DNA from: CAZAYP01 sp964489425 [NCBI: uncultured Verrucomicrobiota bacterium]
GTDB taxonomy: Bacteria; Verrucomicrobiota; Kiritimatiellia; RZYC01
DNA: 14,836 nt
Direction of reading: 5' to 3'
Assembly (NCBI GenBank): GCA_964489425.1
Contig: CAZAYP010000021.1
Location: 58,499 to 73,334, forward strand
Shown here piece by piece: positions 1 to 7,780 of the stretch (position 1 is its first letter; the number at the start of each line of letters is the position of its first letter). Made by a program: the position numbers and the translations under genes. Under the pieces are notes generated by a model. It was not told where the DNA came from. It did not search any database and was given only the letters and a program-made list of their open reading frames with translations.

Positions 1-85
1 TAAGGGGAGCTTTTCTTTTCAAATCTCCACGTCGGATCGTGCGTGGGGCGTTCATTGGCGGCCAGTAGCTACCCATGATCCGGCT

Positions 86-106
86 CCCCTCCTTTTCAAG
101 GAGGGG
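86..106 (+). repeat. Perfect 9-bp stem hairpin in repeat copy 1
   Basis: CCCCTCCTT (86-94) and AAGGAGGGG (98-106) are exact reverse complements with a 3-nt loop. No T-run follows, so it is not a classical intrinsic terminator. It is most simply the hairpin part of the repeat unit. Confidence 0.85.
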
Positions 107-220
107 TGGCCGCAGGCCGGGGTGGTTTGTAATGATAAGGGGAGCTTTTCTTTTCAAATCTCCACGTCGGATCGTGCGTGGGGCGTTCATCGGCGGCCAG
201 TAGCTACCCACGATCCGGCT

Positions 221-241
221 CCCCTCCTTTTCAAGGAGGGG
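221..241 (+). repeat. Perfect 9-bp stem hairpin in repeat copy 2
   Basis: This is the second copy of the same hairpin: arms 221-229 and 233-241 with loop 230-232. It ends 59 bp before the start codon of the first gene, so it may lie in that gene's promoter or leader. Confidence 0.85.
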
Positions 242-300
242 TGGCCGCAGGCCGGGGTGGTTTGCACTTATGAACAAACGAGGACTTCCTGAACATTCCC

Positions 301-3018
301 ATGCCGCCCAACACTCCAGACCCGACCCCTCGATGCCCCCCGCGCCCGGTGCAGGCCGTCCTGGCCTGGGCGGACGCGGCGTGGATGCGCGCGCTGACCG
401 CGCCGGCCGCGGTCATCGCCATCTGCCTTGCCGCCCTGGCCTGGTACGTCACGCAAAACTACTACATCAAGGCGTATTCCGACCCGCTCAACTGGCTCAA
501 GCTGGCTCATGACTTCACCGGCGGTGGCGCGGAATATCTGAAGAAGTACCCACTGGCCTACCCGCTGGTGCTGCGCGGCATCCTGCACGTCACCGGGCCG
601 ATTTATGTGTTCCTGTCCAACCTGCCGTTCCTGGCGGCGCTGATGCTGCTGGTGGCGCGGCTGACGTTCGTGATGAGCCGGCCCGCCCTGGGCGCCAGCC
701 TGGCGCGCTACGCGGCCGCGGGCGCGGCCGGCCTGTTCCTGCTGTTCGACCCCGTGGCGCTGGTGTACCTGACCAATCCGTACCGCGACCCGCTGGCCTT
801 TGTGCTGATCCTGGGCAGCGTGCTGTGCTTTAGCGCGTACATCGAGGGAACCGGCCGCCGGATCGGCCTGCTGGCCGCGGCGGCGCTGCTCCTGGGTTTT
901 GCGGTCGACACGCGCGAAACCGCGCTGCTGATGGTGGCCCCGCTGGGCCTCTACGGCCTGCTGGCCTGGGGGCGCGACCGCCGCATCCCGTTCTGGAAAA
1001 CCGTGCTGGTGTTCGGCCTCGTGCTGGCGGCCGCCGGCCTGCCGCTGATGTTGCAGTCCATGCTGCGCACGGGCAACGCCTTCGTGCCCCCGGCGGCGGC
1101 CATGGAGAACCGCCTGCTGCCCGGCCTGCACGTGCATGCCCTGGAGGTGGGCATCCCGTTCAAGGCCCTGCGCTACCTGGCGTTGTCCGGCGGCATCTTA
1201 TACCCCCTGGGCGTGCTACTCGGCGCCTGGTTTGCGTTCCGCGACCGCAACGCGCTGGCCCGCGATCTGGTATGGGTCGCCGTACTTGGCCACACCGTAT
1301 TTTATTCGTTCTACTGGGTGTTTGTGTTCCGCTACTTTTTCATCGTGGTGTTGTTCATGATCCCGCTGGTGGCGTACGGCTGGCTGCGGGTGATCATGGC
1401 GCTGGCCGCCCGCTGGCGCGCCACGCCCGCGGCCGCCGGCCAGGCGGCGCGCTGGTTGCTGCTGCTCATGCTGGCGGTTGTGGCCTGGACCTGCCTGCGA
1501 CTGCCGGCCGGCCGGCAGTTCCAGGCACCGCAGGCCCGCGCGTTCAAGGCCGAGATGGAGAAGGTGTTTCCCACCAACGCCATGGTGCTGGCGCCGCGCC
1601 ACCTGTGCGAGGTGATCGAGTACCTCACCGGCCGCACCTCGTACCCGGCGCCCATGTCGGACGCCCGCATCATCGAGGACGCGCTGGCCGAAGGCTTGCA
1701 GCCCGTGTTCACCAACGCCCGGCCGGTGTTCCTGGTGGAGGTGCCCAGCCGCTGGGTGGACCTGATCGCCCTGGGCGTGCGGCGTGTATATGCCTACGAG
1801 CCGGTTGGTTCATGGGACGCGCGCACGTTCCACCTGGAGAATGTGTGCTTCTCTCCGGATTTCCAGGTGTATCGCCTGCAGACTTGGACCAACACCACCA
1901 TGACCGTGGAGATCACCAACGCCGTCAAACCCGGCGCCGTGCTGCAGATCAACGGCCGCTGGCTATGGTCTTCCGCATGGCCCCGGCACTATGCACGCCT
2001 CTCGCTCAATGGCGACCTGCTGGACGACCATGTGGAAAACGGCGGAAACTATTACCAGCCCGACTGGACAACGTATCAACCGCCCTACGTCCTTGGGCTG
2101 GAATCGGACCAACCGGTACCTGCGACCCTTGAGCCCACGCTGATCGATCCCGGCGCGCCGATCGTGGTGGATTTCGCGGCCAACGCCATCCCGGCCCATA
2201 AAACGCTGCTCTCGACCAACGTGACCCTGTTCAAGGGCCGCATCAAGGAGAAACCCGGGCCCAAGTGGACCGGCACGGCTACCATCCGCGTGCCCGTGCC
2301 GTTCGCTGCCAGCGAACCCGTCACCGCGGTGTTCAACCTGCGCGCCAAAGCCGGCAACCTGATGCAGATGAAGGAGCAGGTCCGCTTTACTTTCTCTGCG
2401 GGTACCAACGTGTTGCTGGATACCATCATTCCACGCGGCCTTGATTTCCGCGGCCTGGCCGTGCCGCTCGATGCCGGCCGCGGCACGGGCCAGTATTGCG
2501 TGGTCGAGATTGCCGGCGAGGACATCTCCCCCCAGGCCACCAACCGGTACCCGGACCTGGAACTGGATTCCATCCTGCTGGTCAACCTGCAACGGCTGCG
2601 GGAAGTGGATATTGGCGGCAGCTTGGACGCGCCGTTTGTGGGTGCCGGGTTTTACTGGCCGGAACGCGGTGCCGGCGGTCAATCCAGCCGTTGGACCGGG
2701 CCGCGGGCTGAGCTCAACCTCTGGCTGATACCCCACCCCGCCGGCTACGACCTCACCCTGGACACCGTGGCTGCGCTGCGGCCGACCAACGCCCCGCCCC
2801 GTGACTTGCGCTGCTTCCTGAACGACCAACCCCTGGTCGTGACCGAGCCGGCGCCCGACCGGGTCGCCGTGTTCATCCCCGGAGATTTGATCCAGCCGAC
2901 CTCGAACGTCCTGGCGCTGGTGTGCGCGCCGTGGTCGCCGGCCGCGCTGCTCAATTCCGCGGATCAGCGGCAACTGGGCCTGGCGTTGGACCGGGTGCGC
3001 TGGCAGCCGCGGGAATAA
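301..3018 (+). CDS. GT-C-like membrane glycosyltransferase with large extracytoplasmic C-terminal domain
   Basis: This is a 905-residue integral membrane protein. About nine or ten hydrophobic segments lie within residues 34-400 (for example 34-52, 100-120, 164-180, 188-222, 233-252, 323-357, 383-400). The first long loop holds an acidic SDP motif (D61), where GT-C enzymes of the GT39/PMT type carry a catalytic aspartate. R162-D163 and R205-E206 follow, then FYSFY (334-338) and R344-Y345. Residues about 400-905 are beta-rich and probably outside the membrane; the end (NVLALV...RQLGLALDRVRW) looks like the last strands of a beta-sandwich. By family analogy it would move a sugar from a polyprenyl-phosphate donor to an acceptor outside the cytoplasmic membrane; donor and acceptor are unknown. 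The ATG at 301 gives the longest form but has no well-placed Shine-Dalgarno (GAGGA at 280-284 is 16 nt away), so the start is uncertain. It is paralogous to the next gene and overlaps it by 68 bp at the 3' end. Confidence 0.8.
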   Translation: MPPNTPDPTPRCPPRPVQAVLAWADAAWMRALTAPAAVIAICLAALAWYVTQNYYIKAYSDPLNWLKLAHDFTGGGAEYLKKYPLAYPLVLRGILHVTGPIYVFLSNLPFLAALMLLVARLTFVMSRPALGASLARYAAAGAAGLFLLFDPVALVYLTNPYRDPLAFVLILGSVLCFSAYIEGTGRRIGLLAAAALLLGFAVDTRETALLMVAPLGLYGLLAWGRDRRIPFWKTVLVFGLVLAAAGLPLMLQSMLRTGNAFVPPAAAMENRLLPGLHVHALEVGIPFKALRYLALSGGILYPLGVLLGAWFAFRDRNALARDLVWVAVLGHTVFYSFYWVFVFRYFFIVVLFMIPLVAYGWLRVIMALAARWRATPAAAGQAARWLLLLMLAVVAWTCLRLPAGRQFQAPQARAFKAEMEKVFPTNAMVLAPRHLCEVIEYLTGRTSYPAPMSDARIIEDALAEGLQPVFTNARPVFLVEVPSRWVDLIALGVRRVYAYEPVGSWDARTFHLENVCFSPDFQVYRLQTWTNTTMTVEITNAVKPGAVLQINGRWLWSSAWPRHYARLSLNGDLLDDHVENGGNYYQPDWTTYQPPYVLGLESDQPVPATLEPTLIDPGAPIVVDFAANAIPAHKTLLSTNVTLFKGRIKEKPGPKWTGTATIRVPVPFAASEPVTAVFNLRAKAGNLMQMKEQVRFTFSAGTNVLLDTIIPRGLDFRGLAVPLDAGRGTGQYCVVEIAGEDISPQATNRYPDLELDSILLVNLQRLREVDIGGSLDAPFVGAGFYWPERGAGGQSSRWTGPRAELNLWLIPHPAGYDLTLDTVAALRPTNAPPRDLRCFLNDQPLVVTEPAPDRVAVFIPGDLIQPTSNVLALVCAPWSPAALLNSADQRQLGLALDRVRWQPRE

Positions 3019-5233
3019 AGCGCAGGCCCAGCCCCCGCAGTTGAAGCTGCGCGCCATGCGCATCGGGTGGCTGCACATGCAGTTCCAAGACCAGCTCCGG
3101 GTCCGGACCCGCGCGGGGAATATCCAGGACCGGTCGCGCCACGCGCCGATCCAGCGGCAGCGCCCCCTCGGCCACCACCCGGCCCTTGCTAATCACCTGA
3201 AGTTGCAGGCTCCCCGGCTGCTGGGCAGAAATTGTGATCACCGGAGAGATCTCCATGCTGCCTTGGAAATTTCCCGCCGGCCATGGCAGGTTCAGCGCGA
3301 TCCTGTCTTGAATCGCGACCCCGCGTGGACCAACAGCCGTGGTCGGGGTAATCCAGGCACGTGCCGACGCGCGCCCGGACTGATCCAGCGCGAAAAATAC
3401 CGGCTGGTCTGGAGCCTGCCACCCGGCAAACAGGCGCCCGGGCCGCGGCTGCGGGGATTCGGCGCGCAAGACCCAGCCCGTGGCGGCCGGCAACGCGCCA
3501 ACGCGCAGCGGCTGCAACCCGCCACCGGTCGCCAGGCTCCAAACATAAACCGCCAACCCACGCTCGGTCAGCACCAGGGTGTTGCCCTCGCCCGCGGGCG
3601 CGCCGCGCCAGTCAATCCAACACACCGGCGCGCCAGGCGGCGGCGCCGGCAGCGGTTCCGCCGTGTTGGTGGCAGACCAGGGGTGCCAGGCTTCGACCTG
3701 GTAGCGGCCGCGGCCGAGCACGAACCGCCGGGGCGTTCCGGCTGCGGTCATGACCGGCTCCAGGTCGCCCTGCTCCAGGAGCAGATCTGCCGCAGCCACG
3801 CGGGCGCGCCGGATACGGCTTTGGGAAAAACCCTGGTCGTCCAGCGGCCGGAGGTAGTGGATCGGGCCCGCTGCCGCGTAGGCCGCCGGGTGCGCGGGGT
3901 TGCCGATCCGCGCAGCGGTATGGCCGGCGACCGCGGCGGCCAGGTCTCGATTGAGCGGCTCCACGAACAGGGTCGCACCCGGAACAGCCACTCCATCGAC
4001 ATCGGCCAGGAACCGGCGCACATCGGCGCGGCTGTACGCCGGGAAATCCGGGATCGTGGCGATCCCCAGGCCAGCCAGGATCGCCAAAATCAACCCCCCC
4101 CCGGCTTGCCACGCGGACAGGGACAGGCGCGGCGCCACGCTCCGGCAGGCGGCAGCCAGCGCCTGCAGCAGTTGGTCCAATCCAACCGCCAACAAGGGCA
4201 CGACAAAGATCAGCACCGAAAGCACGTATCGGGGATAGGCCTGGTAGAAGCTGTAGAACAGCAGCGTCAGCGCGGCCGACGGCACAAACCACAGCCAGGC
4301 CGCACCGCGACGCAGACCCCATAGCCCGGCGGCCAGCAAGACCCAACCCGGCCAGCCGATCTCGCCGTGCAGCGTGGCCAGCATCCGGCCCACTTGCGCG
4401 GCCATCCACTGGAAGTGCACCGCGAAGTTGCCGCGCGTGGTTTCGTGAAGCCAGCCGGCGAACTGGCCGGTCGCCCAGCGACCGCTAATGGCCGAGAGGA
4501 TCATCCACGCGGCCAGCGCGGCCGCCAGCGGCGCCAGCAGCAGCGCGGCGTCCCGGGCTCGCTGCCGCCACGGCCGGCTGCGGCAGGCCAGAATGACCGC
4601 CAGCGGGCCGCTGGCCGCCAGCACGGACGGCTCGCGCGCCGCCGTGGCCAGGACCAGGGCCGCGCCGGACGCGAGCCACGCCCACGCCCGGCCGCCGGCC
4701 AGGCCGCGCGCCGCCAGCCAGTACGCGCCCAGGATGAAGCAGAACGCCGGGGTTTCGCGGAACGGGTACAGGAGATAGCGCAGGTTGTCGTAATACCCTA
4801 ATCCCAGCACATACAGCGCCAGCAGCAACGTCAGCGCGGTCAACGCCGGCCGGCGAAACACCTGCCGCATGAACAGGCCCAGGAATGCGAAAAAGGCCAG
4901 CAGGAACGCCCAGTTCATCCAGTAGGGAGCAAACGGCCCAAGCCAGCGGATACAGGCGGCCAGCAGCAGCGTGTGCAAGGGGGAAATGGCATACAGGATC
5001 GGCGCCCATCCGGCGGGGTCCCAGGACGCCTGCAACAACGCCTGCGCCAGCCCCAGGTACATGGCCGGGTCGTAGCTGCAAATATAGGTCTGGACGCGGA
5101 ACGCAGCCAGCGTGATCAGCACCGCGCATACCCACCACACGGCCGTGGCGCGGACAAAACGAATCCCGGCATGTCTCATGAAGCCCAGCATGGCATTGGT
5201 CTGGTTCTTACCAAGAACCAGGGGCCAAAACAA
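2951..5233 (-). CDS. GT-C-like membrane glycosyltransferase, paralogue of the convergent gene
   Basis: A protein of 760 residues with the same plan as its convergent neighbour. Membrane segments cover residues about 28-395 and a beta-rich, probably extracytoplasmic part covers about 400-760. SYDPAMYLGLAQ (D55) matches the first-loop acidic motif of GT39-like enzymes. R159-E160, R200-E201, FYSFY (326-330) and R335-Y336 correspond in order to R162-D163, R205-E206, FYSFY and R344-Y345 of the neighbour. The likely role is transfer of a lipid-linked sugar at the outer face of the inner membrane; the substrate is unknown. The start at 5233 is TTG, supported by GGAGG seven bases upstream. ATG codons at 5191 and 5179 are in frame and still leave the first membrane segment intact, and a perfect dyad lies between the TTG and the first ATG. 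The last 19 residues after the RGLGLRFIP strand are Ala/Pro-rich and run into the neighbour's 3' end. Confidence 0.8.
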   Translation of the reverse strand: MFWPLVLGKNQTNAMLGFMRHAGIRFVRATAVWWVCAVLITLAAFRVQTYICSYDPAMYLGLAQALLQASWDPAGWAPILYAISPLHTLLLAACIRWLGPFAPYWMNWAFLLAFFAFLGLFMRQVFRRPALTALTLLLALYVLGLGYYDNLRYLLYPFRETPAFCFILGAYWLAARGLAGGRAWAWLASGAALVLATAAREPSVLAASGPLAVILACRSRPWRQRARDAALLLAPLAAALAAWMILSAISGRWATGQFAGWLHETTRGNFAVHFQWMAAQVGRMLATLHGEIGWPGWVLLAAGLWGLRRGAAWLWFVPSAALTLLFYSFYQAYPRYVLSVLIFVVPLLAVGLDQLLQALAAACRSVAPRLSLSAWQAGGGLILAILAGLGIATIPDFPAYSRADVRRFLADVDGVAVPGATLFVEPLNRDLAAAVAGHTAARIGNPAHPAAYAAAGPIHYLRPLDDQGFSQSRIRRARVAAADLLLEQGDLEPVMTAAGTPRRFVLGRGRYQVEAWHPWSATNTAEPLPAPPPGAPVCWIDWRGAPAGEGNTLVLTERGLAVYVWSLATGGGLQPLRVGALPAATGWVLRAESPQPRPGRLFAGWQAPDQPVFFALDQSGRASARAWITPTTAVGPRGVAIQDRIALNLPWPAGNFQGSMEISPVITISAQQPGSLQLQVISKGRVVAEGALPLDRRVARPVLDIPRAGPDPELVLELHVQPPDAHGAQLQLRGLGLRFIPAAASAPGPTPGPVAADPRN
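5201..5221. promoter_or_regulatory. Perfect 9+3+9 inverted repeat over the 5' end of the minus-strand GT-C gene
   Basis: CTGGTTCTT (5201-5209) and AAGAACCAG (5213-5221) are exact reverse complements around a 3-bp spacer. The dyad sits 10-30 bases inside the reading frame if translation begins at the TTG at 5233, and just upstream of the in-frame ATG at 5191. It could be a repressor operator or a leader hairpin. The sequence shows the dyad; the regulatory role is inferred. Confidence 0.5.
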
Positions 5234-5253
5234 TCACAACCCTCCCCGGGAAC

Positions 5254-5271
5254 GCCGAGCGTCTGCTCGGC
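5254..5271. repeat. Hairpin in the divergent intergenic region
   Basis: GCCGAGC (5254-5260) pairs perfectly with GCTCGGC (5265-5271) around a 4-nt loop. It lies between the divergent GT-C and methyltransferase genes, a gap of about 170 bp that should hold promoters for both. I could not identify convincing -10/-35 boxes in it. The hairpin could be a dispersed repeat or a leader structure. Confidence 0.5.
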
Positions 5272-5404
5272 AACTGCCCCCTCCCCTTGCGTCACTGCGG
5301 CGGCACGCCAGGAGCACATTAACGTTGCAGCCGCGGCGGCCTTGCGCTAGGTGTGTGCATGGCAGACAGCACCAGCGGAAGAAGCGGATGGAAACGGACA
5401 GACC

Positions 5405-6184
5405 ATGAACTACGAAATTGAGCGCGAGGCCCACGTGCACGGCGAGCAATGGGCCCGGGTGGCGGCGGGCTTTTTCGCCAACCCGGACATGGCCAGGAAC
5501 TACGTGGCGGCCATCCTGCGCGTGGCGCGCCAGGCGCCCCCAGCCGCCATCGTGGACCTGGGCGGTGGCACGGGCTTTATCCTGGAACAGCTTATCCAAC
5601 AGGGGCTGGCGGAGCAGGTCCGGTTGGTCGATATGGACGAATCCGCGACCCAGTTGGCCCTGTGCCGGCACCCGCGCATCACCCCGATCCAGGGGGCGCT
5701 GGAAACCCTGGACCGACGCCGCATCCTGCCGGAACCGGGACGGCTGATGCTGATCTGCCGGTCTGTGCTCCATTACGGCGGCCTGGCGCGCCAGAAGGCG
5801 TGGTTGCGCCATTTGCGCGGCCAGTTGGAGCCGGGCGAGTGGTTCGTGCACCAATCCGGATGCGCGCTCGAAGTGGAACACTCGCTGGCCCTGGACGCCC
5901 TGTTTGAGCAGTTGGGCGTGGACAAGTGGGTACCGTCCAAAGCCGCGTTCCTGCAGTTGCTGGAGGAGGCCGGGTTTGCCTGCGAGGACGTGTTCCCCGT
6001 GCCACCCGTGCCCATGGGCCGCGCAGACCTTGTCATGCGCTACGGCGCGACCCCAGAGGTCATGGCGCGCGTGGACGACGACCTGCGCCGCACCTGTGCC
6101 GGCAAGCCGCACATCGTGGAGTTTACGGCCAGCGGCTTTATCTTTTATTTTCCCTACCTGGTGTTCGTGTGCCGGGCGGCGTAG
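5405..6184 (+). CDS. Class I SAM-dependent methyltransferase
   Basis: A soluble protein of 259 residues. The glycine-rich SAM-binding motif I, VDLGGGTGF, is at residues 50-58, followed by an acidic end of strand beta-2 (VDMDES, 74-79) that would contact the SAM ribose. The C-terminal half ends in hydrophobic beta-strand sequence (FIFYFPYLVFVC) typical of the Rossmann core's last strands. The substrate cannot be read from the sequence; its position in a glycosyltransferase cluster suggests a sugar, lipid or other small molecule, which is inference. I chose the ATG at 5405. An in-frame GTG at 5351 would add 18 residues of non-conserved appearance, and neither start has a strong Shine-Dalgarno. 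It is divergent from the upstream gene and convergent with the downstream operon, with 41 bp between the stops. Confidence 0.85.
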   Translation: MNYEIEREAHVHGEQWARVAAGFFANPDMARNYVAAILRVARQAPPAAIVDLGGGTGFILEQLIQQGLAEQVRLVDMDESATQLALCRHPRITPIQGALETLDRRRILPEPGRLMLICRSVLHYGGLARQKAWLRHLRGQLEPGEWFVHQSGCALEVEHSLALDALFEQLGVDKWVPSKAAFLQLLEEAGFACEDVFPVPPVPMGRADLVMRYGATPEVMARVDDDLRRTCAGKPHIVEFTASGFIFYFPYLVFVCRAA

Positions 6185-6225
6185 CCTCCACCCGACGATA
6201 GCGCAGCCGGGGGCTGGGCACCGGG

Positions 6226-7296
6226 TCAGCCGGCCGGCGCCAGCAGCGCCTGCACCTCGCGCGCCAAATCGCGGCCCCGCAGTTCAGCCACGCGCTGCCG
6301 GCGCGCCGCCTCCAGTTCCTGCTGCAGCGCAGCGTCCGTGAGCACGGTGTGCATCAGCGCGCCCAGCTCGCCGGGCGTGAGCCCCTCGTACAGCACGCCG
6401 GCGTCGCCCAGCGCCTCGGGCATGCCGCCGCAACGTTGGGCGATGACCGGCAAGCCGCAGTACAAGGCTTCCACCAGCGGCAGGCAATAGCCTTCGTGGT
6501 CGCTGGCGCTCACGAACAGGTCCGCCTGGCGATAGTAGGTCGGCAAATCGGCCGGCGCCACGTACCCCTCGAAGCACACGTTGGCCAGGTCCAGGTCCGC
6601 GCAGTACATCCGCAACATGCTGAAATAGCGCGGGCAACTGCGCGGGGAGCCGAGGATGACCAGCCGGCTGAACGGGTTGCGGCCACGGTACCAGCGGTAG
6701 GCTTCCAGCAGCGTTTCGAGGCGCTTGTTGGGCGCCAGGCGGCCGGTGAACAGGATCGTGGTCAGCCGCGGCCGCAGGCGGGCGACGATGCGCGGCTGGT
6801 CCGGCAAATCCATGGCCGCCGGGTCGAACAATAGCGGCAGCACCGCCACCTGGCCGAACCCCAGCGTCCGCATCTCGCCGGCATTGTACGCCGAGTCCGC
6901 CCACACCTCCACCGCGGTCTTGTCCATCTGTTGCAGGACCTCGCGCGCCCGGCGCAGGCGCGCGGCGACACCGCTGTCGTACGGCTCGAAATAACGGGCC
7001 GGCGTGATGTTGTGGTACACAAGGATCTTGCGGCCCGGCGCGCGCAGGAACTGGTCGGCGGCCGGGGAATCAATGCCGTAATGGTGGATCAGCGTGTCGG
7101 CGCCGCCCCCGCGGTACTCGGCCAGCGGCCGGCACTCGCCCCGGCACCCGGGGCTGACGTGATCCATGTCGGCGAACAGGTCCGCGGCCCGCCCGGCGGC
7201 GCGGGCCAAGTTGCGGATCAGCACCGCCTCTTGCGAGATTGCATCGCCCTCGGCCATGCCGGCGAGCATCTGGTCCACGCGGCCGCTGGCGGTCAT
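6226..7296 (-). CDS. Family 4-type (GT-B) glycosyltransferase
   Basis: A cytoplasmic or membrane-associated transferase of 356 residues. GDAI at 17-20 and the LVYHNITPARYF segment (92-103) are typical of one GT4 subgroup. The C-terminal Rossmann domain begins near 179 with ILFTGRLAPNKRLETLLEAY, giving the donor-phosphate-contacting R186 and K191. The EX7E-type motif is E268-GYCLPLV-E276, which binds the nucleotide sugar in retaining GT-B enzymes. It probably adds a sugar from a nucleotide donor to a glycan or lipid acceptor on the cytoplasmic side. The ATG at 7296 overlaps the upstream gene's TGA as ATGA, which fixes the start and implies translational coupling. The same frame stays open up to 7881, but that extension is a GC-rich shadow of the upstream gene. 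Confidence 0.9.
   Translation of the reverse strand: MTASGRVDQMLAGMAEGDAISQEAVLIRNLARAAGRAADLFADMDHVSPGCRGECRPLAEYRGGGADTLIHHYGIDSPAADQFLRAPGRKILVYHNITPARYFEPYDSGVAARLRRAREVLQQMDKTAVEVWADSAYNAGEMRTLGFGQVAVLPLLFDPAAMDLPDQPRIVARLRPRLTTILFTGRLAPNKRLETLLEAYRWYRGRNPFSRLVILGSPRSCPRYFSMLRMYCADLDLANVCFEGYVAPADLPTYYRQADLFVSASDHEGYCLPLVEALYCGLPVIAQRCGGMPEALGDAGVLYEGLTPGELGALMHTVLTDAALQQELEAARRQRVAELRGRDLAREVQALLAPAG
7293..7296 (-). promoter_or_regulatory. ATGA stop/start overlap (translational coupling)
   Basis: On the minus strand the TGA of the small helical gene (7295-7293) shares bases with the ATG of the GT4 gene (7296-7294). This decides the GT4 start and indicates ribosome re-initiation within one operon. 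Confidence 0.85.
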
Positions 7297-7730
7297 GGCC
7301 GGGGCTCCAAGCTGCCAGCCCGCGCCTCGAGCCGCGCCACGCGCGCGCGCAGTTCGGCCAGCAGCTCCTGCTCGTATTCCAAGGCGTCGGCCAGGTAACC
7401 ATTGACCAGGTTCTGCTGCTGCATGACTTGCGCGTGCTGATGACGCAGGAGTTTCCAGAGCGCCCCGCGCACCAGGGTGGACAGGCGGCCGCGCCAGCCG
7501 GGCGCCGCGGGCACCACGACCAGCGCCGGGTCCACATGGCACTTGGCGCGCGCCTGACAGACGAACCCCGCGAGGAACTCGGCCGGGTCGCGCGCCTGGC
7601 GCAGGGCCAGGGCATCCAGCAGGGCCGGCCGCGGCGGGATGGGATTGGCCGCGGCCAGCTCCGCCGCCGCCTGCTGCAAGGCAGGGGCGAGTTGCTCCGT
7701 GCGCTCTTGTCCGGCCACCCATATTTTCAT
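7293..7730 (-). CDS. Small alpha-helical / coiled-coil protein coupled to the GT4 gene
   Basis: A protein of 145 residues starting MKIWVAGQ, with GGAG ten bases upstream of the ATG at 7730. The frame is open up to 7796, but the extra N-terminus is basic and unconvincing. There is no signal peptide or membrane span. The C-terminal third (about residues 93-145) is strongly helical and Gln/Leu/Glu-rich, with heptad-like spacing (QVMQQQNLVN...LLAELRARVARLEARAG). I do not recognise the family, although similar helical segments occur fused to or beside enzymes in glycan clusters. Its stop overlaps the start of the GT4 gene by 4 bp, so the two are almost certainly made together, and an accessory or complex-forming role for the transferase is plausible but inferred. 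Confidence 0.75.
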   Translation of the reverse strand: MKIWVAGQERTEQLAPALQQAAAELAAANPIPPRPALLDALALRQARDPAEFLAGFVCQARAKCHVDPALVVVPAAPGWRGRLSTLVRGALWKLLRHQHAQVMQQQNLVNGYLADALEYEQELLAELRARVARLEARAGSLEPRP

Positions 7731-7780
7731 GCGTCGCGTTCTCCGGCCGGAAGGGTATACCGATTCCGCGGGCGGCCGCA

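Larger units (their letters stand above)
1..264. repeat. Two tandem copies of a 135-bp structured repeat
   Basis: Copy 1 is 1-135 and copy 2 is 136-264. Over the shared 129 bp they differ at only two places that I see (56/191 and 76/211, both T versus C). Each unit begins with AGGGGAGC (3-10), which can pair with GCTCCCCT (83-90). It also holds a nested imperfect pair, CGGATCGTGcgTGGG (34-48) with CCCA(C/T)GATCCG (73-82). A separate tight hairpin follows (86-106). The array fills the whole stretch upstream of the first gene, and because copy 1 starts at base 1 more copies may lie outside the window. The CCCCTCC...GGAGGGGTGGC core resembles dispersed intergenic repeats found in several bacterial phyla, but I could not search for it. 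No gene is visible in this stretch. Confidence 0.93.

Noticed and set aside
270-512. 80-residue open frame starting at 270 as a leader peptide
   Set aside because: Most of it overlaps the GT-C gene in another frame, with no ribosome-binding site; probably a shadow.
3041-4324. 427-residue plus-strand open frame inside the minus-strand GT-C gene
   Set aside because: Arg/Gln/Gly-rich with no motif, and it lies fully antisense to a gene with clear membrane segments and family motifs.
6185-6225. Small CAGCC/GGCTG hairpin as a bidirectional terminator between convergent genes
   Set aside because: The stem is only 5 bp with no T-run on either strand; too weak to call.
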